A DNA stretch of 64,000 bases, taken from assembly GCF_000195085.1 (NCBI RefSeq), contig NC_015380.1:296001-360000 (forward strand), in the 5' to 3' direction. Position numbers and translations under genes: made by a program. Below the pieces are notes generated by a model. The model did not search any database. It was not told the origin of the DNA and saw nothing but the letters and a program-made list of their open reading frames with translations. The stretch's first letter is position 1; every line of letters starts with the position of its first letter. Below, one piece after another: positions 20,502 to 29,469 of this stretch. This stretch comes from Candidatus Pelagibacter sp. IMCC9063 (GTDB lineage Bacteria > Pseudomonadota > Alphaproteobacteria > Pelagibacterales > Pelagibacteraceae).

Positions 20502-21344
20502 TTAAGATTTTGTAATCTTAAGAACTTTAATTTTTCTAGGATCGGCATCTATAATTTCAAACATATAATTGGGAATATCTTTTATAATTTCTCCCTTTTG
20601 TGGAACTCTGTTTACAATAGAGAAAATATAACCACCAAGCGTTTCTATGTTTTCTATTCCAAATTTAATATTTGCCATTTTTTCAAATTCATCTAATTCC
20701 ATTGTTGCATTGGCAATAAAAGTGCTTTCATTAATTTTTTTAAATTCTGTCACATCATCATGATCATGTTCATCTTGAATCTCTCCAACAATTTCTTCTA
20801 CTAAGTCTTCGATCGTCAATAACCCATCTGTTCCACCATGCTCATCTATTACCAATGCCATATGTAGCTTTGTAGATTGCATTTTTAATAAAACATTCAA
20901 GATAGGCATTGAAGGTGGCACAAACAAAACATCTCTCATAATTTGCTGCAAATTAAAATCAGCTTGTGAACGTTGGTTGGTAAAATTGATGAGGTCTTTT
21001 ACGTGTACCATTCCCATCACATCATCTAGATCTTTTCTAAAAATTGGAATTCTAGAATGAGATTCGGTGTTAATAATTTTAATTAGAGTATTAAAGTCAG
21101 AATCATAACTTGCACTAACAATTTCAGCTCTAGGTATCATTATGTCAGCTGCTTTTAACTTATTGATAGTTAGTATATTTTCAAGAATTGTTTTTTCTTT
21201 ATTCGATAGACCAGAACTTCTATTTCCAGCTCCAGAATTCTCATCAATTGCATCTTGAATGCTTTCCCTTAAATTATTTTGTTCAGAAAAACCCAAGGTT
21301 TTTTTTAATTTTTTGATAAAACTATCTTGTTTAATTTGAGTCAT
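20502..21344 (-). CDS. corC: CBS-domain transporter-associated protein (CorC/HlyC type)
   Basis: Cytoplasmic protein of the CorC family, often linked to magnesium/cobalt efflux or, as here, placed next to lnt and ybeY. Two CBS domains are visible (ADIMIPRAEIVSASYD and the second around VPPSMPILNVLLKMQSTKLH ... DEHGGTDGLLTIEDLVEEI). They are followed by the CorC_HlyC C-terminal domain. It lacks the membrane DUF21 domain, as usual for the 280-residue form. The start overlaps the ybeY stop by four bases. Confidence 0.9.
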   Translation of the reverse strand: MTQIKQDSFIKKLKKTLGFSEQNNLRESIQDAIDENSGAGNRSSGLSNKEKTILENILTINKLKAADIMIPRAEIVSASYDSDFNTLIKIINTESHSRIPIFRKDLDDVMGMVHVKDLINFTNQRSQADFNLQQIMRDVLFVPPSMPILNVLLKMQSTKLHMALVIDEHGGTDGLLTIEDLVEEIVGEIQDEHDHDDVTEFKKINESTFIANATMELDEFEKMANIKFGIENIETLGGYIFSIVNRVPQKGEIIKDIPNYMFEIIDADPRKIKVLKITKS

Positions 21345-21801
21345 ACAATAGCTAAAAGTTTTCTTTCCAAAGAATGCATCTCTTTGTAATTTTTTAAATT
21401 ATCATGTTCGTATCCAACTAGGTGCAAACATCCATGGATAAATATTTTATTAACGTACTCTACAAAGTTAGTTTTTTGTTTTTTTATGTAATCATATGAA
21501 AAAGCCAAATCTCCAAGATAAATGTTATTCACTGTAGGTAATTTTCTTTTTAAGAAAAAGTTTTTTTCATGGTGTGGAAAAGATAATACATCTGTATCTT
21601 TTAAGATTCTTCTGAAGTCTTTATTTAGTTTTTTCATTTTAGTCTTATTAGTTAATAGAACTGATATTTCTAAATTTTTTTTTGGCTTGTTCTATCAATA
21701 GAAGAATAAATTTTTTTAACATTTTTTTTTAACATTTTTTCAATTGTGGGTATTTCTTTTCTCCACTTAGAATCTTCTACAATAATGTTGACTTTAAACA
21801 T
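21341..21801 (-). CDS. ybeY: Endoribonuclease YbeY, frame broken in the middle
   Basis: Metal-dependent RNase for 16S 3'-end maturation and ribosome quality control. The downstream frame (from MKKLNKDFR) contains TDVLSFP and the zinc motif HGCLHLVGYEHD. The N-terminal part starts at the ATG at 21801 (MFKVNIIVEDSKW) and runs to a stop just after nine A (21675-21683 as T). With one more A it reads SQKKNLEISVLLTNKTKMKK and gives 153 residues, the family length. It overlaps the end of phoH by eight bases. Confidence 0.88.
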
Positions 21802-22813
21802 CTAAAGAATTTTTTTTATAGGCTTCAATTATTTTTGAAACCAACGGATGCCTTTGCACATCTAATGCATCAAATGTAACAATTTTAATTTCATCGATAT
21901 TGCTTAGAACGTTAGCAGAATTCATTAATCCAGATATTTTTGAATTCGGTAAATCAATTTGTGTAGGATCGCCATTAACAACCATGGTGGTATTTTTTCC
22001 TAGCCTTGTTAGAAACATTTTAATCTGAGTTTCTGTAGCATTTTGTGCTTCATCCAAAATAACATATGAATCTTTTAAGGTTCGTCCACGCATAAAAGCC
22101 AGTGGGGCGATTTCGATTGATCCATCTTCTATTTTTTTATTCATTTTATCATGTCCAAGAAGCTCACTTAAGGAATCGTACAAAGGAATTAAATAAGGAT
22201 CAATTTTTTCTTTTAAATCTCCTGGTAAAAAACCCAAATTTTCTCCAGCTTCTACGGCTGGCCTTGATAAAATTATTTTATTTACCTCGCCTGAAATTAA
22301 CTTGTGGACAGCCACTGCTACAGGTAAAAAAGTTTTTCCTGTACCAGCCGGTCCAATTGCATAGATAATATTGTTATTTTTTAAAATTTCTAAATATATT
22401 TTTTGTTTTTCGGTTCTTGCATAAACAGTTTTCTTTGGAGTCTTAACAGAATAGTTGCTGTCACTATTTTTTTCTTCAAGATCCATAACATCATTTTGAG
22501 AATCCTTACTTGTAAAATTATATAAAGACTTAACATCTTCATCATCGATATGATTTTTTTCTAATGATTTTTTTAGTAACTTATTGACCACACTAGTAAT
22601 AATATTTGTATCTTTTTTCTTTCCTTTAATTGTAATCAAATTCCCCCTTAAACTAATCTTAGTGTTTGATATTTTTTCTAATAAAATAAAATTTTCATCA
22701 TGAACCCCACTTATTTTGGTTAAAGAATGATTATTTTTAACCTGGATATTCACAGCATCATTGCCTGAATCTAAAATTTGCAAAAAATTATTTGATAAAA
22801 CTGGCTTACCCAT
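21794..22813 (-). CDS. phoH: PhoH-like ATPase (YbeZ)
   Basis: RNA-associated P-loop ATPase functionally paired with YbeY. The 339-residue protein has a KH-like N-terminal region (about 1-100), Walker A GPAGTGKTFLPVAVA (about residue 155), Walker B SYVILDEAQNATETQIKMFL and the arginine/sensor region VNGDPTQIDLP. The gene order miaB-phoH-ybeY-corC-lnt is the standard one. Its start abuts the miaB stop. Confidence 0.95.
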   Translation of the reverse strand: MGKPVLSNNFLQILDSGNDAVNIQVKNNHSLTKISGVHDENFILLEKISNTKISLRGNLITIKGKKKDTNIITSVVNKLLKKSLEKNHIDDEDVKSLYNFTSKDSQNDVMDLEEKNSDSNYSVKTPKKTVYARTEKQKIYLEILKNNNIIYAIGPAGTGKTFLPVAVAVHKLISGEVNKIILSRPAVEAGENLGFLPGDLKEKIDPYLIPLYDSLSELLGHDKMNKKIEDGSIEIAPLAFMRGRTLKDSYVILDEAQNATETQIKMFLTRLGKNTTMVVNGDPTQIDLPNSKISGLMNSANVLSNIDEIKIVTFDALDVQRHPLVSKIIEAYKKNSLDV

Positions 22814-24126
22814 TAATTGCTATCAATAGTGCCCCATAAATTGTGTCTGTTACTAGATTTAACTTCAATAATTTCTATTTGTCCTGGAGTGCATTTGTTA
22901 CCTTCTATAAATACAGGCTGCATATATTCATTTCTACCAAAAAACTGATTTCCTTTTTTTGTAATATTTTCTACTAACACTTTAGTTTTTGAATTAACCT
23001 TACTATCATTAAATTTTCTTTGTAAATCAAATAGTTTATTTTGTAATACTTCTAGTCTAGTGGCACTCTCTTCTTTTGGTATTTGATCAAAGTCCACTGC
23101 TGGAGTTCCCGGTCTTTGGCTGTAAACGAACGAGTAGGAATTAGAAAACTTTACCTTATCTACAAGATCCAAAGTATCCTCAAAATCTTTATCTGTTTCA
23201 CCTGGATATCCTACGATAAAATCACTAGAAAATTCAATATCTTTTTTAATATCCCTAAATTTATCTATTAATTTTAAATAAAATTCCCTTGTATGTTTTC
23301 TATTCATGGATTCTAAAATTTTATTAGATCCAGACTGTACGGGCAAGTGTAACTGTGGCATAAGCTTATCTTGGTATTTAAATGCATTAATAAGATCTTC
23401 GTCAAAATCATTTGGGTGAGAAGTGGTAAATCTAATCCTTTCCAATTTTTTTATAGAAGCAACTTTGTCAATTAATCTAGAAAGATTAATGTCTTTATTT
23501 TTATAACCACTTACATTTTGACCTAATAAAATTATTTCTCTTGTTCCGGCATCAACTAAGCCTTGCACTTCATTATATATTTGGTCGGGACAACGAGAAA
23601 ATTCTGGACCCCTTGTGTAAGGCACAACACAAAATTTACAAAATTTATCACATCCTTCTTGTATGGTGATAAAAGAAGAAACTTTAGATGAAATATTTTT
23701 ATAATTTTCTAAAGAATCAAATTTATCTGAAACATCTAGATTTGTGTTGAAACTTTTAGTTTTGTTCTTTTGATAATTTTTTATTAACTCTGGAAGCTTG
23801 TGATAAGCTTGAGGTCCGACAACTATGTCCACAAAATCACTTTTTTCAAATACCATCGAAGATTCGGCCTGTGCAACACATCCAGCTAATACAAATAATG
23901 GTTTTGATTGTTTGCCTCTTAAAATTTTTTTTATTTTACCTATATCGGAATAAACTTTTTGGGTTGCCTTTTCTCTTATGTGGCATGTATTAAATATAAA
24001 GCAGTCTGCTTTCTCGACTTCTTCTATTCTTTTATAGTCAATTGTAGAAAGTAAATCTGCAATACGATTGGAATCGTATTCATTCATTTGACAACCGAAA
24101 GTTTTTATTACAAAATTTTTAGACAA
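22813..24126 (-). CDS. miaB: tRNA-2-methylthio-N6-isopentenyladenosine synthase MiaB
   Basis: Radical-SAM methylthiotransferase acting on A37 of tRNAs. The 437-residue protein has the UPF0004 N-terminal domain with cluster Cys in TFGCQMNEYDS, NTCHIREKA and LAGCVAQAE. The radical-SAM triad CDKFCKFCVVPYTRGPEFSR segment follows, and a C-terminal TRAM domain starts at about residue 375. It starts directly after fur (24127), so the two are coupled. Confidence 0.97.
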   Translation of the reverse strand: MSKNFVIKTFGCQMNEYDSNRIADLLSTIDYKRIEEVEKADCFIFNTCHIREKATQKVYSDIGKIKKILRGKQSKPLFVLAGCVAQAESSMVFEKSDFVDIVVGPQAYHKLPELIKNYQKNKTKSFNTNLDVSDKFDSLENYKNISSKVSSFITIQEGCDKFCKFCVVPYTRGPEFSRCPDQIYNEVQGLVDAGTREIILLGQNVSGYKNKDINLSRLIDKVASIKKLERIRFTTSHPNDFDEDLINAFKYQDKLMPQLHLPVQSGSNKILESMNRKHTREFYLKLIDKFRDIKKDIEFSSDFIVGYPGETDKDFEDTLDLVDKVKFSNSYSFVYSQRPGTPAVDFDQIPKEESATRLEVLQNKLFDLQRKFNDSKVNSKTKVLVENITKKGNQFFGRNEYMQPVFIEGNKCTPGQIEIIEVKSSNRHNLWGTIDSN

Positions 24127-24570
24127 TTATTTTTTCTTTTTTTTACAGTATAGCTCTAATCTATGATCTACCAATTGATAACCAAGCCTATCAGCAATTT
24201 TTTTTTTTAGAATTTCAATCTCTTCGTCTACAAACTCCAAAATTTCCCCAGAAACAATATCAATCAAATGGTCATGATGATTTTCTGTAACTGCTTCATA
24301 TCTCGATCTGCTTTCCTTAAATTCATGCTTGTCGATAATATTAGACTCTTCTAACAATTTGACAGTTCTATACACAGTCGCAATACTAATTTTTTTATCT
24401 ACTATGATGGCTCGTTTATGAAGCTCATCTACATCTGGATGAAACTTTGTGTCCATAATTGTTTCCTCTAAAAGCTTTACAATTACTTTTCTTTGGTCTG
24501 TAAGTCTTAAACCTTTATCTATACATTTTTTTTCTAGATTTATGGCGAAGGGGGAGGTTTTGTTGATCAT
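24127..24570 (-). CDS. fur: Fur-family metalloregulator (Fur/Mur type)
   Basis: Metal-responsive repressor of 147 residues. The winged-helix part has LRLTDQRKVIVKLLEE and ISIATVYRTVKLLEES (recognition helix). The metal sites include HPDVDELHKRA and the cluster ENHHDHLIDIVSGEI. There are no CxxC structural zinc pairs, as in many alphaproteobacterial Fur/Mur proteins, where the family often senses manganese. Metal choice cannot be decided from sequence. The tail is poly-Lys. It sits between tsaB and miaB; rimI, usual in this spot, is missing. Confidence 0.9.
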   Translation of the reverse strand: MINKTSPFAINLEKKCIDKGLRLTDQRKVIVKLLEETIMDTKFHPDVDELHKRAIIVDKKISIATVYRTVKLLEESNIIDKHEFKESRSRYEAVTENHHDHLIDIVSGEILEFVDEEIEILKKKIADRLGYQLVDHRLELYCKKKKK

Positions 24571-24581
24571 AGCGCTAATTT

Positions 24582-25140
24582 TTAGTAATTAGGAGTTATA
24601 TTTTTTTCAATAATTAATTTTTGTTTAACTAATAATTCAATTTCTTTATGCGTATATTTAAAAGGAATTAAATTATTCTTAAAAATACCATTGTATTCAT
24701 AATTAGAAACAATTTTTTTCTTTCTTAAAAGGCTTTCAAATTGCTTTTTTTCAAGCTGTTTGGTCTTTTTACTTATATCTAAAAACTTGCTATTTATATT
24801 TAAAATTATTTTACTCAATCCCTTATTTTTTTTTAATTATTTTGTACAGATGGTAATTTGAAATACCGACAAGTTTTATCTTTTTAATCATGGACAATAC
24901 CTTCATACAGCTCAGTATATTTCTTAAACCGGCATAACTTCCTGGTCCTAAATTAACTATCAGTAATTTTGCCCTGTGGAGTTGAATTGCGTTTTTTTTC
25001 AAAATTAAATAAAAATCATTAGAAAAATTGTCACTTTTTAAATATTTTTTTATTATAATTTTTTTTTTAATACTAAAATTTGATGTAATTATTAAAGAAT
25101 TGAGAGTAGAATCTACTGATATGAAATTAGGAACTATCAC
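24582..25140 (-). CDS. tsaB: tRNA threonylcarbamoyladenosine factor TsaB, frame broken
   Basis: Partner of TsaD in t6A37 formation. The first frame (25140-24823) has the ASKHA motifs VDSTLNS and NLGPGSYAGLRN. It stops after nine A (24826-24834 as T). A second frame continues to 24582 and ends IEKNITPNY, resembling the TsaB C-terminal PxYLR region. Removing one A, or adding two, joins them through IIKKNKGLSKII into about 185 residues. The start is uncertain: the GTG at 25140 lies inside the opposite-strand deacetylase gene, giving a 20-base head-to-head overlap. Confidence 0.72.
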
Positions 25141-26164
25141 TAAAAAAATTACTTACCTTCTCATTGTGTTTATGGGATTTAATTTATCAAATGTTTTTGC
25201 AGAAAGCATTAAGGAAAAAGGCATTGTAACTTTAATGTACCATAGATTTGAAGAAAATAAATATCCATCTACAAATATAAAAGTACATGACTTTAAGGAA
25301 CAGATTGAACTCATAAAAAATTCTCAAAATGAATTCATTAATTTTAACCAGCTAAAAAGTATTTTGATTGACAAGCAAACCTACACAGGGAAAAAAATCT
25401 TAATCACCATTGACGATTCATTCCAATCTTTTTACCAAAATGCCTGGCCTATATTAAAAAAGGAAAATGTCCCTTTCATACTTTTTGTAAATACTCGAGA
25501 AGTCAATGATAAACATGCTAACTACATGAGTTGGGACCAAATAAGAGAAGTACATCAATCAGAAATTGGTACGATAGGTGCCCATAGCTTCAGTCATGAA
25601 TATCTAGTGAAGCTAAGCCAAAAAGATGTTGTTCAAGATATAGAACAATCTAATCAAGATTATTTAAGAGAATTGGGGTTTATCCCAGAAGTTTTTTCTT
25701 ACCCTTTTGGAGAATATAGCAGTGAAATTAAAAAATTAATTAAAGACTCTAAATACAAATTGGCATTCGGACAACATTCTGGAGTAGTGCACCAAAAGGA
25801 AGATTTATTTGAACTTCCAAGATTTCCAATCAATGAAGCTTACGGAAAAATAGACAGATTTAATTTTATTATTAACACTGTCCCATTGCCACATAAGTTT
25901 TATAAACCAGAAAACAAACTTATCACTTCTAACAACCCTCCTGCTATTGAAATAGAGTTTACTAATAGTGCAAAAGGAATTAATTGCTTTTCGAATGAAG
26001 GTGGACAGTGGGGGCCTAGTGAGATTGCTTTTTTAGAAAAGAATTGGATAAAAATTATTTTAAAAAAACCATTTAAGACAAGAAGAGGAAAAATAAATTG
26101 CACACTGAAATTGAGTGATGGAACGTGGGGATGGTTTGGAAGACAATATGTTCTTAAAAATTAA
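25121..26164 (+). CDS. Secreted polysaccharide deacetylase (NodB-fold)
   Basis: Probable periplasmic carbohydrate esterase family 4 enzyme. I choose the ATG at 25121 because it gives a normal signal peptide (KLGTITKKITYLLIVFMGFN then VFA-ES). An upstream in-frame ATG at 25028 would add 31 odd residues. NodB motifs visible: TIDDSFQSF (motif 1), HSFSHEYL (motif 2) and FSYPFGEY (motif 3). After about residue 265 there is an extra C-terminal region of about 80 residues with two Cys (GINCFSNEGG and GKINCTLKL), not recognised. Its 3' end overlaps the glucosaminidase gene by four bases. Confidence 0.85.
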   Translation: MKLGTITKKITYLLIVFMGFNLSNVFAESIKEKGIVTLMYHRFEENKYPSTNIKVHDFKEQIELIKNSQNEFINFNQLKSILIDKQTYTGKKILITIDDSFQSFYQNAWPILKKENVPFILFVNTREVNDKHANYMSWDQIREVHQSEIGTIGAHSFSHEYLVKLSQKDVVQDIEQSNQDYLRELGFIPEVFSYPFGEYSSEIKKLIKDSKYKLAFGQHSGVVHQKEDLFELPRFPINEAYGKIDRFNFIINTVPLPHKFYKPENKLITSNNPPAIEIEFTNSAKGINCFSNEGGQWGPSEIAFLEKNWIKIILKKPFKTRRGKINCTLKLSDGTWGWFGRQYVLKN

Positions 26165-27399
26165 ACAATATTAGGCTTTTTCTTCTGGGATAGTACCGAT
26201 TCATCAAAATCTGTAAGTGAGTTTTGTTCAATAATTTTTTTTAGCCTCTGAACATAAACACCTCCAATTTCTGAATATTTATTTAGATATTGGGATAGCT
26301 CTAAACCAAAAACTCTGTTTTTTTCTTTTCTCTGTATCGCTCTAGCTTTCCTAAATTCATTGTAACTTTGATGTGTATTTAGATTTTTTTTATAGGAAGA
26401 TATTGATGCTCTGATAATCTTAAAACTCAAAACTTCAAATTTTTGCTCTTCCCCTCGGTCATTTGGTACTATTCCTTTGCCTTTTTTCCATGTTCTGGCT
26501 CCATACAAAGAATTTCCTTCCATCGCGAATCTAGAAGTTCCCCATCCAGTTTCATAGGCGGCCTGCGCAATTGCTAAAGAAGGGGGTATCACGTCCATTC
26601 TTTTTTTTAGCTCTTCAATTTCACTAGTGTTAACCTTATACTCCTTGAACTTTTTATCTAACCAGACTGTTTCTTGCTCACTAAGACTTTTTTCCCTTGA
26701 TATCTGATTTAAGTAATTTCTATCTTCTAGAATTTTATTATTTTCATAAATAACTAAGGGCAGAATAACTTTTATAAAAAGTTTCTTTCTATCTCCTATG
26801 TTGTCTATATTGGCAATACCAGTAGGTAATTTTGATAAAAAAACTGGGTCTACTGCTTTTCCTTGTCTAATATCTTTTAAATTATAATTCTCCTCTTCAA
26901 AAAGGCTTATAATAGTTCTTGCACTGATATTATTTCCAAATCCCAAAATCTGCTTGTCTGAATATCCTGAAGAAAGTTGTTTTTTTTGTTTTGGGCTAAA
27001 AGGTTTTTTATTACTAACAGATAGATTTTTATCAATTACAAAAATGTCTTCTTGTGAATAGATGTTTTCAACTATTTTTTTATCGTTATCAGCATTTACA
27101 AAATTGGAGTTTTGAAAATTTGGTTTGTATAAAATAGCAAATATTAAAAAAGCGATTACACTTCCCTTGGCATAGCTATAATTGTAATGTTTTTTTAGTG
27201 GTCCAGTTAGACGCTGATTGGACTTTCCAAGAATATTATTATTAAATTTTTTGAAGATATCAATAAAGTCAATTGACTTTTCAAGGGTTCTTTTAAATTT
27301 TTTTTTAATTAATTTTTTTTCATAGGCAAGGTTGTCTTTAATTCTTAATAAACTTAAATTTATCTTCCTTTTCAATTTTGGCAAATATGAACGACTCAT
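26161..27399 (-). CDS. Membrane-anchored glucosaminidase (Bax/GH73-like)
   Basis: Predicted cell-wall hydrolase of 412 residues. A basic N-terminal cytoplasmic part (about 1-75, Lys-rich) precedes one hydrophobic segment (GSVIAFLIFAILY, about 78-91). An unassigned linker follows, then a C-terminal glucosaminidase domain with the catalytic-Glu motif AIAQAAYETGWGTSRFA, NSLYGARTW and the end YSEIGGVYVQRLKKII. This matches Bax-type proteins. It is convergent with the deacetylase, suggesting a small envelope-remodelling pair. It lies 6 bases downstream of nfu. Confidence 0.82.
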   Translation of the reverse strand: MSRSYLPKLKRKINLSLLRIKDNLAYEKKLIKKKFKRTLEKSIDFIDIFKKFNNNILGKSNQRLTGPLKKHYNYSYAKGSVIAFLIFAILYKPNFQNSNFVNADNDKKIVENIYSQEDIFVIDKNLSVSNKKPFSPKQKKQLSSGYSDKQILGFGNNISARTIISLFEEENYNLKDIRQGKAVDPVFLSKLPTGIANIDNIGDRKKLFIKVILPLVIYENNKILEDRNYLNQISREKSLSEQETVWLDKKFKEYKVNTSEIEELKKRMDVIPPSLAIAQAAYETGWGTSRFAMEGNSLYGARTWKKGKGIVPNDRGEEQKFEVLSFKIIRASISSYKKNLNTHQSYNEFRKARAIQRKEKNRVFGLELSQYLNKYSEIGGVYVQRLKKIIEQNSLTDFDESVLSQKKKPNIV

Positions 27400-27405
27400 T
27401 TAAAT

Positions 27406-27945
27406 CTACTCTATATTTACTGCAATTACTGAATTCACTTCAGGAACATAGTGCTTGATCATTCGTTCCACTCCTTGTTTTAAGGTAACGGTAGAGCTTG
27501 GGCATCCTGCACAGCTTCCTTTCAGCATTACTTCAACTATTCCATCTTTGTAAGACTTTAATTGAATGTCCCCCCCATCCATAGCAACCGCTGGGCGGAT
27601 TTTGTCATTGAGCACTTCTTCAATTCTTTGGGAAATTTCATCTTTGAATTCAAAAGACTTCTCAAAAGACAAGGCCTCAAAATCAGCATTTACTTCTTCT
27701 GAAAGAATTTTTAGAATATTTTCTTTTATTTCATTCCAATCTTGTGAGGATTTCTTTTTTATAGTTACAAAATTAGAATCTATATAGATAAGTTCAGGCG
27801 AAACTTGATCAAATAATTTTTCTGCAAACTTAATTTCTTTACAATCCTCTATTGATTTAATCTCTTTAGATCCAGATTTGACAATATCAAAATCAAATAC
27901 AAATTTTTTAGACTCGGGGTTTGGTGTGTCTGTTAATGTAATCAT
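27406..27945 (-). CDS. NFU1-type iron-sulfur cluster carrier
   Basis: Delivers Fe-S clusters to target enzymes. The 179-residue protein combines the Nfu N-terminal scaffold domain (begins MITLTDTPNPESKKFVFD) with the C-terminal NifU-like domain. The latter contains RPAVAMDGGDIQLKSY and the cluster-binding CxxC in GSCAGCPSSTVTLKQGVERM. It belongs to the leftward murJ-trpS-usp-nfu block, a conserved alphaproteobacterial order. Confidence 0.95.
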   Translation of the reverse strand: MITLTDTPNPESKKFVFDFDIVKSGSKEIKSIEDCKEIKFAEKLFDQVSPELIYIDSNFVTIKKKSSQDWNEIKENILKILSEEVNADFEALSFEKSFEFKDEISQRIEEVLNDKIRPAVAMDGGDIQLKSYKDGIVEVMLKGSCAGCPSSTVTLKQGVERMIKHYVPEVNSVIAVNIE

Positions 27946-28003
27946 ATAAATATTATAGAGTATTATTATCTTAACATAGATCTATCAGGACTCAAACTTC
28001 TGT

Positions 28004-28465
28004 TTATGCAATTAAATCTATCTCTTTTTCACTTAGAAAGCCCGGGATAATAACCATAGGTATAGACAGATCTTTTATTTTTTTTCCTGTCAAAGCTTTG
28101 ATTAATGGTCCTGGTTCTTCGTTATTGGCTCTAGAGGCTAGAACAAGAAACCTAATATTTTTATCTTCTTCAACTAGTTTTAAAAGCTCTTCGCAACGAT
28201 CTCCTATTTTAATAATCACCTCACTTTCAATCTCAAATCTAGATTTAATTTTTTGTGCCCACAATCGACATAATTTTTTGGCCTCACTAGTAGCCTCTTG
28301 TTCAATGAGATTTTCAATTCTAGACCACTGTGCATTAAGCGCTGGATCCACTATGTACAACAGAGACAGCTCTCCCTCTGTATGGATAGCTCGGTTTGCT
28401 GCAAAATAAATAGCCTTTTCTAGTTCTTCACTTTCATCTATAACGATCAAGAATTTTTTTTTCAT
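28004..28465 (-). CDS. Universal stress protein (UspA family)
   Basis: Small Rossmann-like stress protein of 153 residues. The N-terminus KKFLIVIDESEELEKAIYFA and the central LSLLYIVDP fit the family. The last strand LVLASRANNEEPGPLIKAL and SIPMVIIPGF follow the usual pattern, but the nucleotide-binding G-x2-G-x9-G is degenerate, so ATP binding is doubtful. It directly abuts trpS and its target is unknown. Confidence 0.88.
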   Translation of the reverse strand: MKKKFLIVIDESEELEKAIYFAANRAIHTEGELSLLYIVDPALNAQWSRIENLIEQEATSEAKKLCRLWAQKIKSRFEIESEVIIKIGDRCEELLKLVEEDKNIRFLVLASRANNEEPGPLIKALTGKKIKDLSIPMVIIPGFLSEKEIDLIA

Positions 28466-29469
28466 TAGACCAATCCTACAATTTTTTTTATTTCCATTAA
28501 ATTAGTATTCGCAACTTCTTGGGCTTTTTTACTTCCGTCTTTTAAAATTTGTTTTAAAAAAACTGGATCTGATTTCAATTTTATAATTTCTTTTCCAATC
28601 GGGCAAATTTTCTCTATAAGTAACAAACCAAGTTCTTTTTTAAATTCTGAAAAGGCCTTTCCATTCCAATTGGTAATTACATCTTGCATTTTTTTACCTG
28701 TCAACGCGGAAAAAATATTAATTAAATTTCTTGCTTCGGGTCTTGTATTGCTTTTGAGAATACTCTCACTTATTGCCTCACTATCTGTTTTTCCTTTTTG
28801 AATTTTCTTTAAAATTAAATCAGCATCATCTGTTAGGTTAATTCTTGATAGATCCGATTCTTCTGATTTGCTCATTTTTTTCGTTCCATCTCTTAGACTC
28901 ATAACTCTTGAAATGTTCTCTGGGATAATGGGTTCGGGGGTTACAAAAAAATCATTGGCTTTAAAATCATTATTAAACTTTATTGCTATGTCTCTACAAA
29001 GTTCTAGATGTTGCTTTTGATCCTCTCCCACAGGCACATGTGTTGCTCTATAAAGCAAAATATCTGCTGCCATTAAGATTGGATAGGTAAGAAGTCCGAC
29101 GCTGGCTTTCTCTTTGTTGCTTCCAGCTTTTTCTTTAAATTGGGTCATTCGATTAAGCCAACCAATTCTTGCAGTACAATTAAAAATCCAAGCAAGTTCT
29201 GCATGAGCTGAAACAGAAGATTGCACGAAGATTGTATTATTTTTAGGATCAATGCCAGAGGCCACCAGAGCAGCTGTAGTTTCTAAAATATTATCTTCTA
29301 AAATTTGAGGTTCATATTTCACTGTAATTGCGTGCATATTTGCTAACATAAAAAAACACTCATACTCTTTTTGTAACAATACAAAATTATTAATAGCACC
29401 AAAATAATTTCCTAAGTGAAGATTCCCTGTTGGCTGAATACCAGATAAGATTCTTTTATTTTGTGTCAT
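28465..29469 (-). CDS. trpS: Tryptophanyl-tRNA synthetase
   Basis: Class I aminoacyl-tRNA synthetase charging tRNA-Trp. The HIGH-type motif appears as PTGNLHLGNYFGA near the N-terminus and the KMSKS loop as KKMSKSEESDLSRI. The 334-residue length is normal and the conserved PVGEDQKQHLELCRDIA is intact. It overlaps the murJ end by 14 bases and the usp start by one. Confidence 0.97.
   Translation of the reverse strand: MTQNKRILSGIQPTGNLHLGNYFGAINNFVLLQKEYECFFMLANMHAITVKYEPQILEDNILETTAALVASGIDPKNNTIFVQSSVSAHAELAWIFNCTARIGWLNRMTQFKEKAGSNKEKASVGLLTYPILMAADILLYRATHVPVGEDQKQHLELCRDIAIKFNNDFKANDFFVTPEPIIPENISRVMSLRDGTKKMSKSEESDLSRINLTDDADLILKKIQKGKTDSEAISESILKSNTRPEARNLINIFSALTGKKMQDVITNWNGKAFSEFKKELGLLLIEKICPIGKEIIKLKSDPVFLKQILKDGSKKAQEVANTNLMEIKKIVGLV

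Noticed and set aside
18982-21801. SAM riboswitch before metK
   Set aside because: metK overlaps lnt by four bases, leaving no leader in which a riboswitch could fold.
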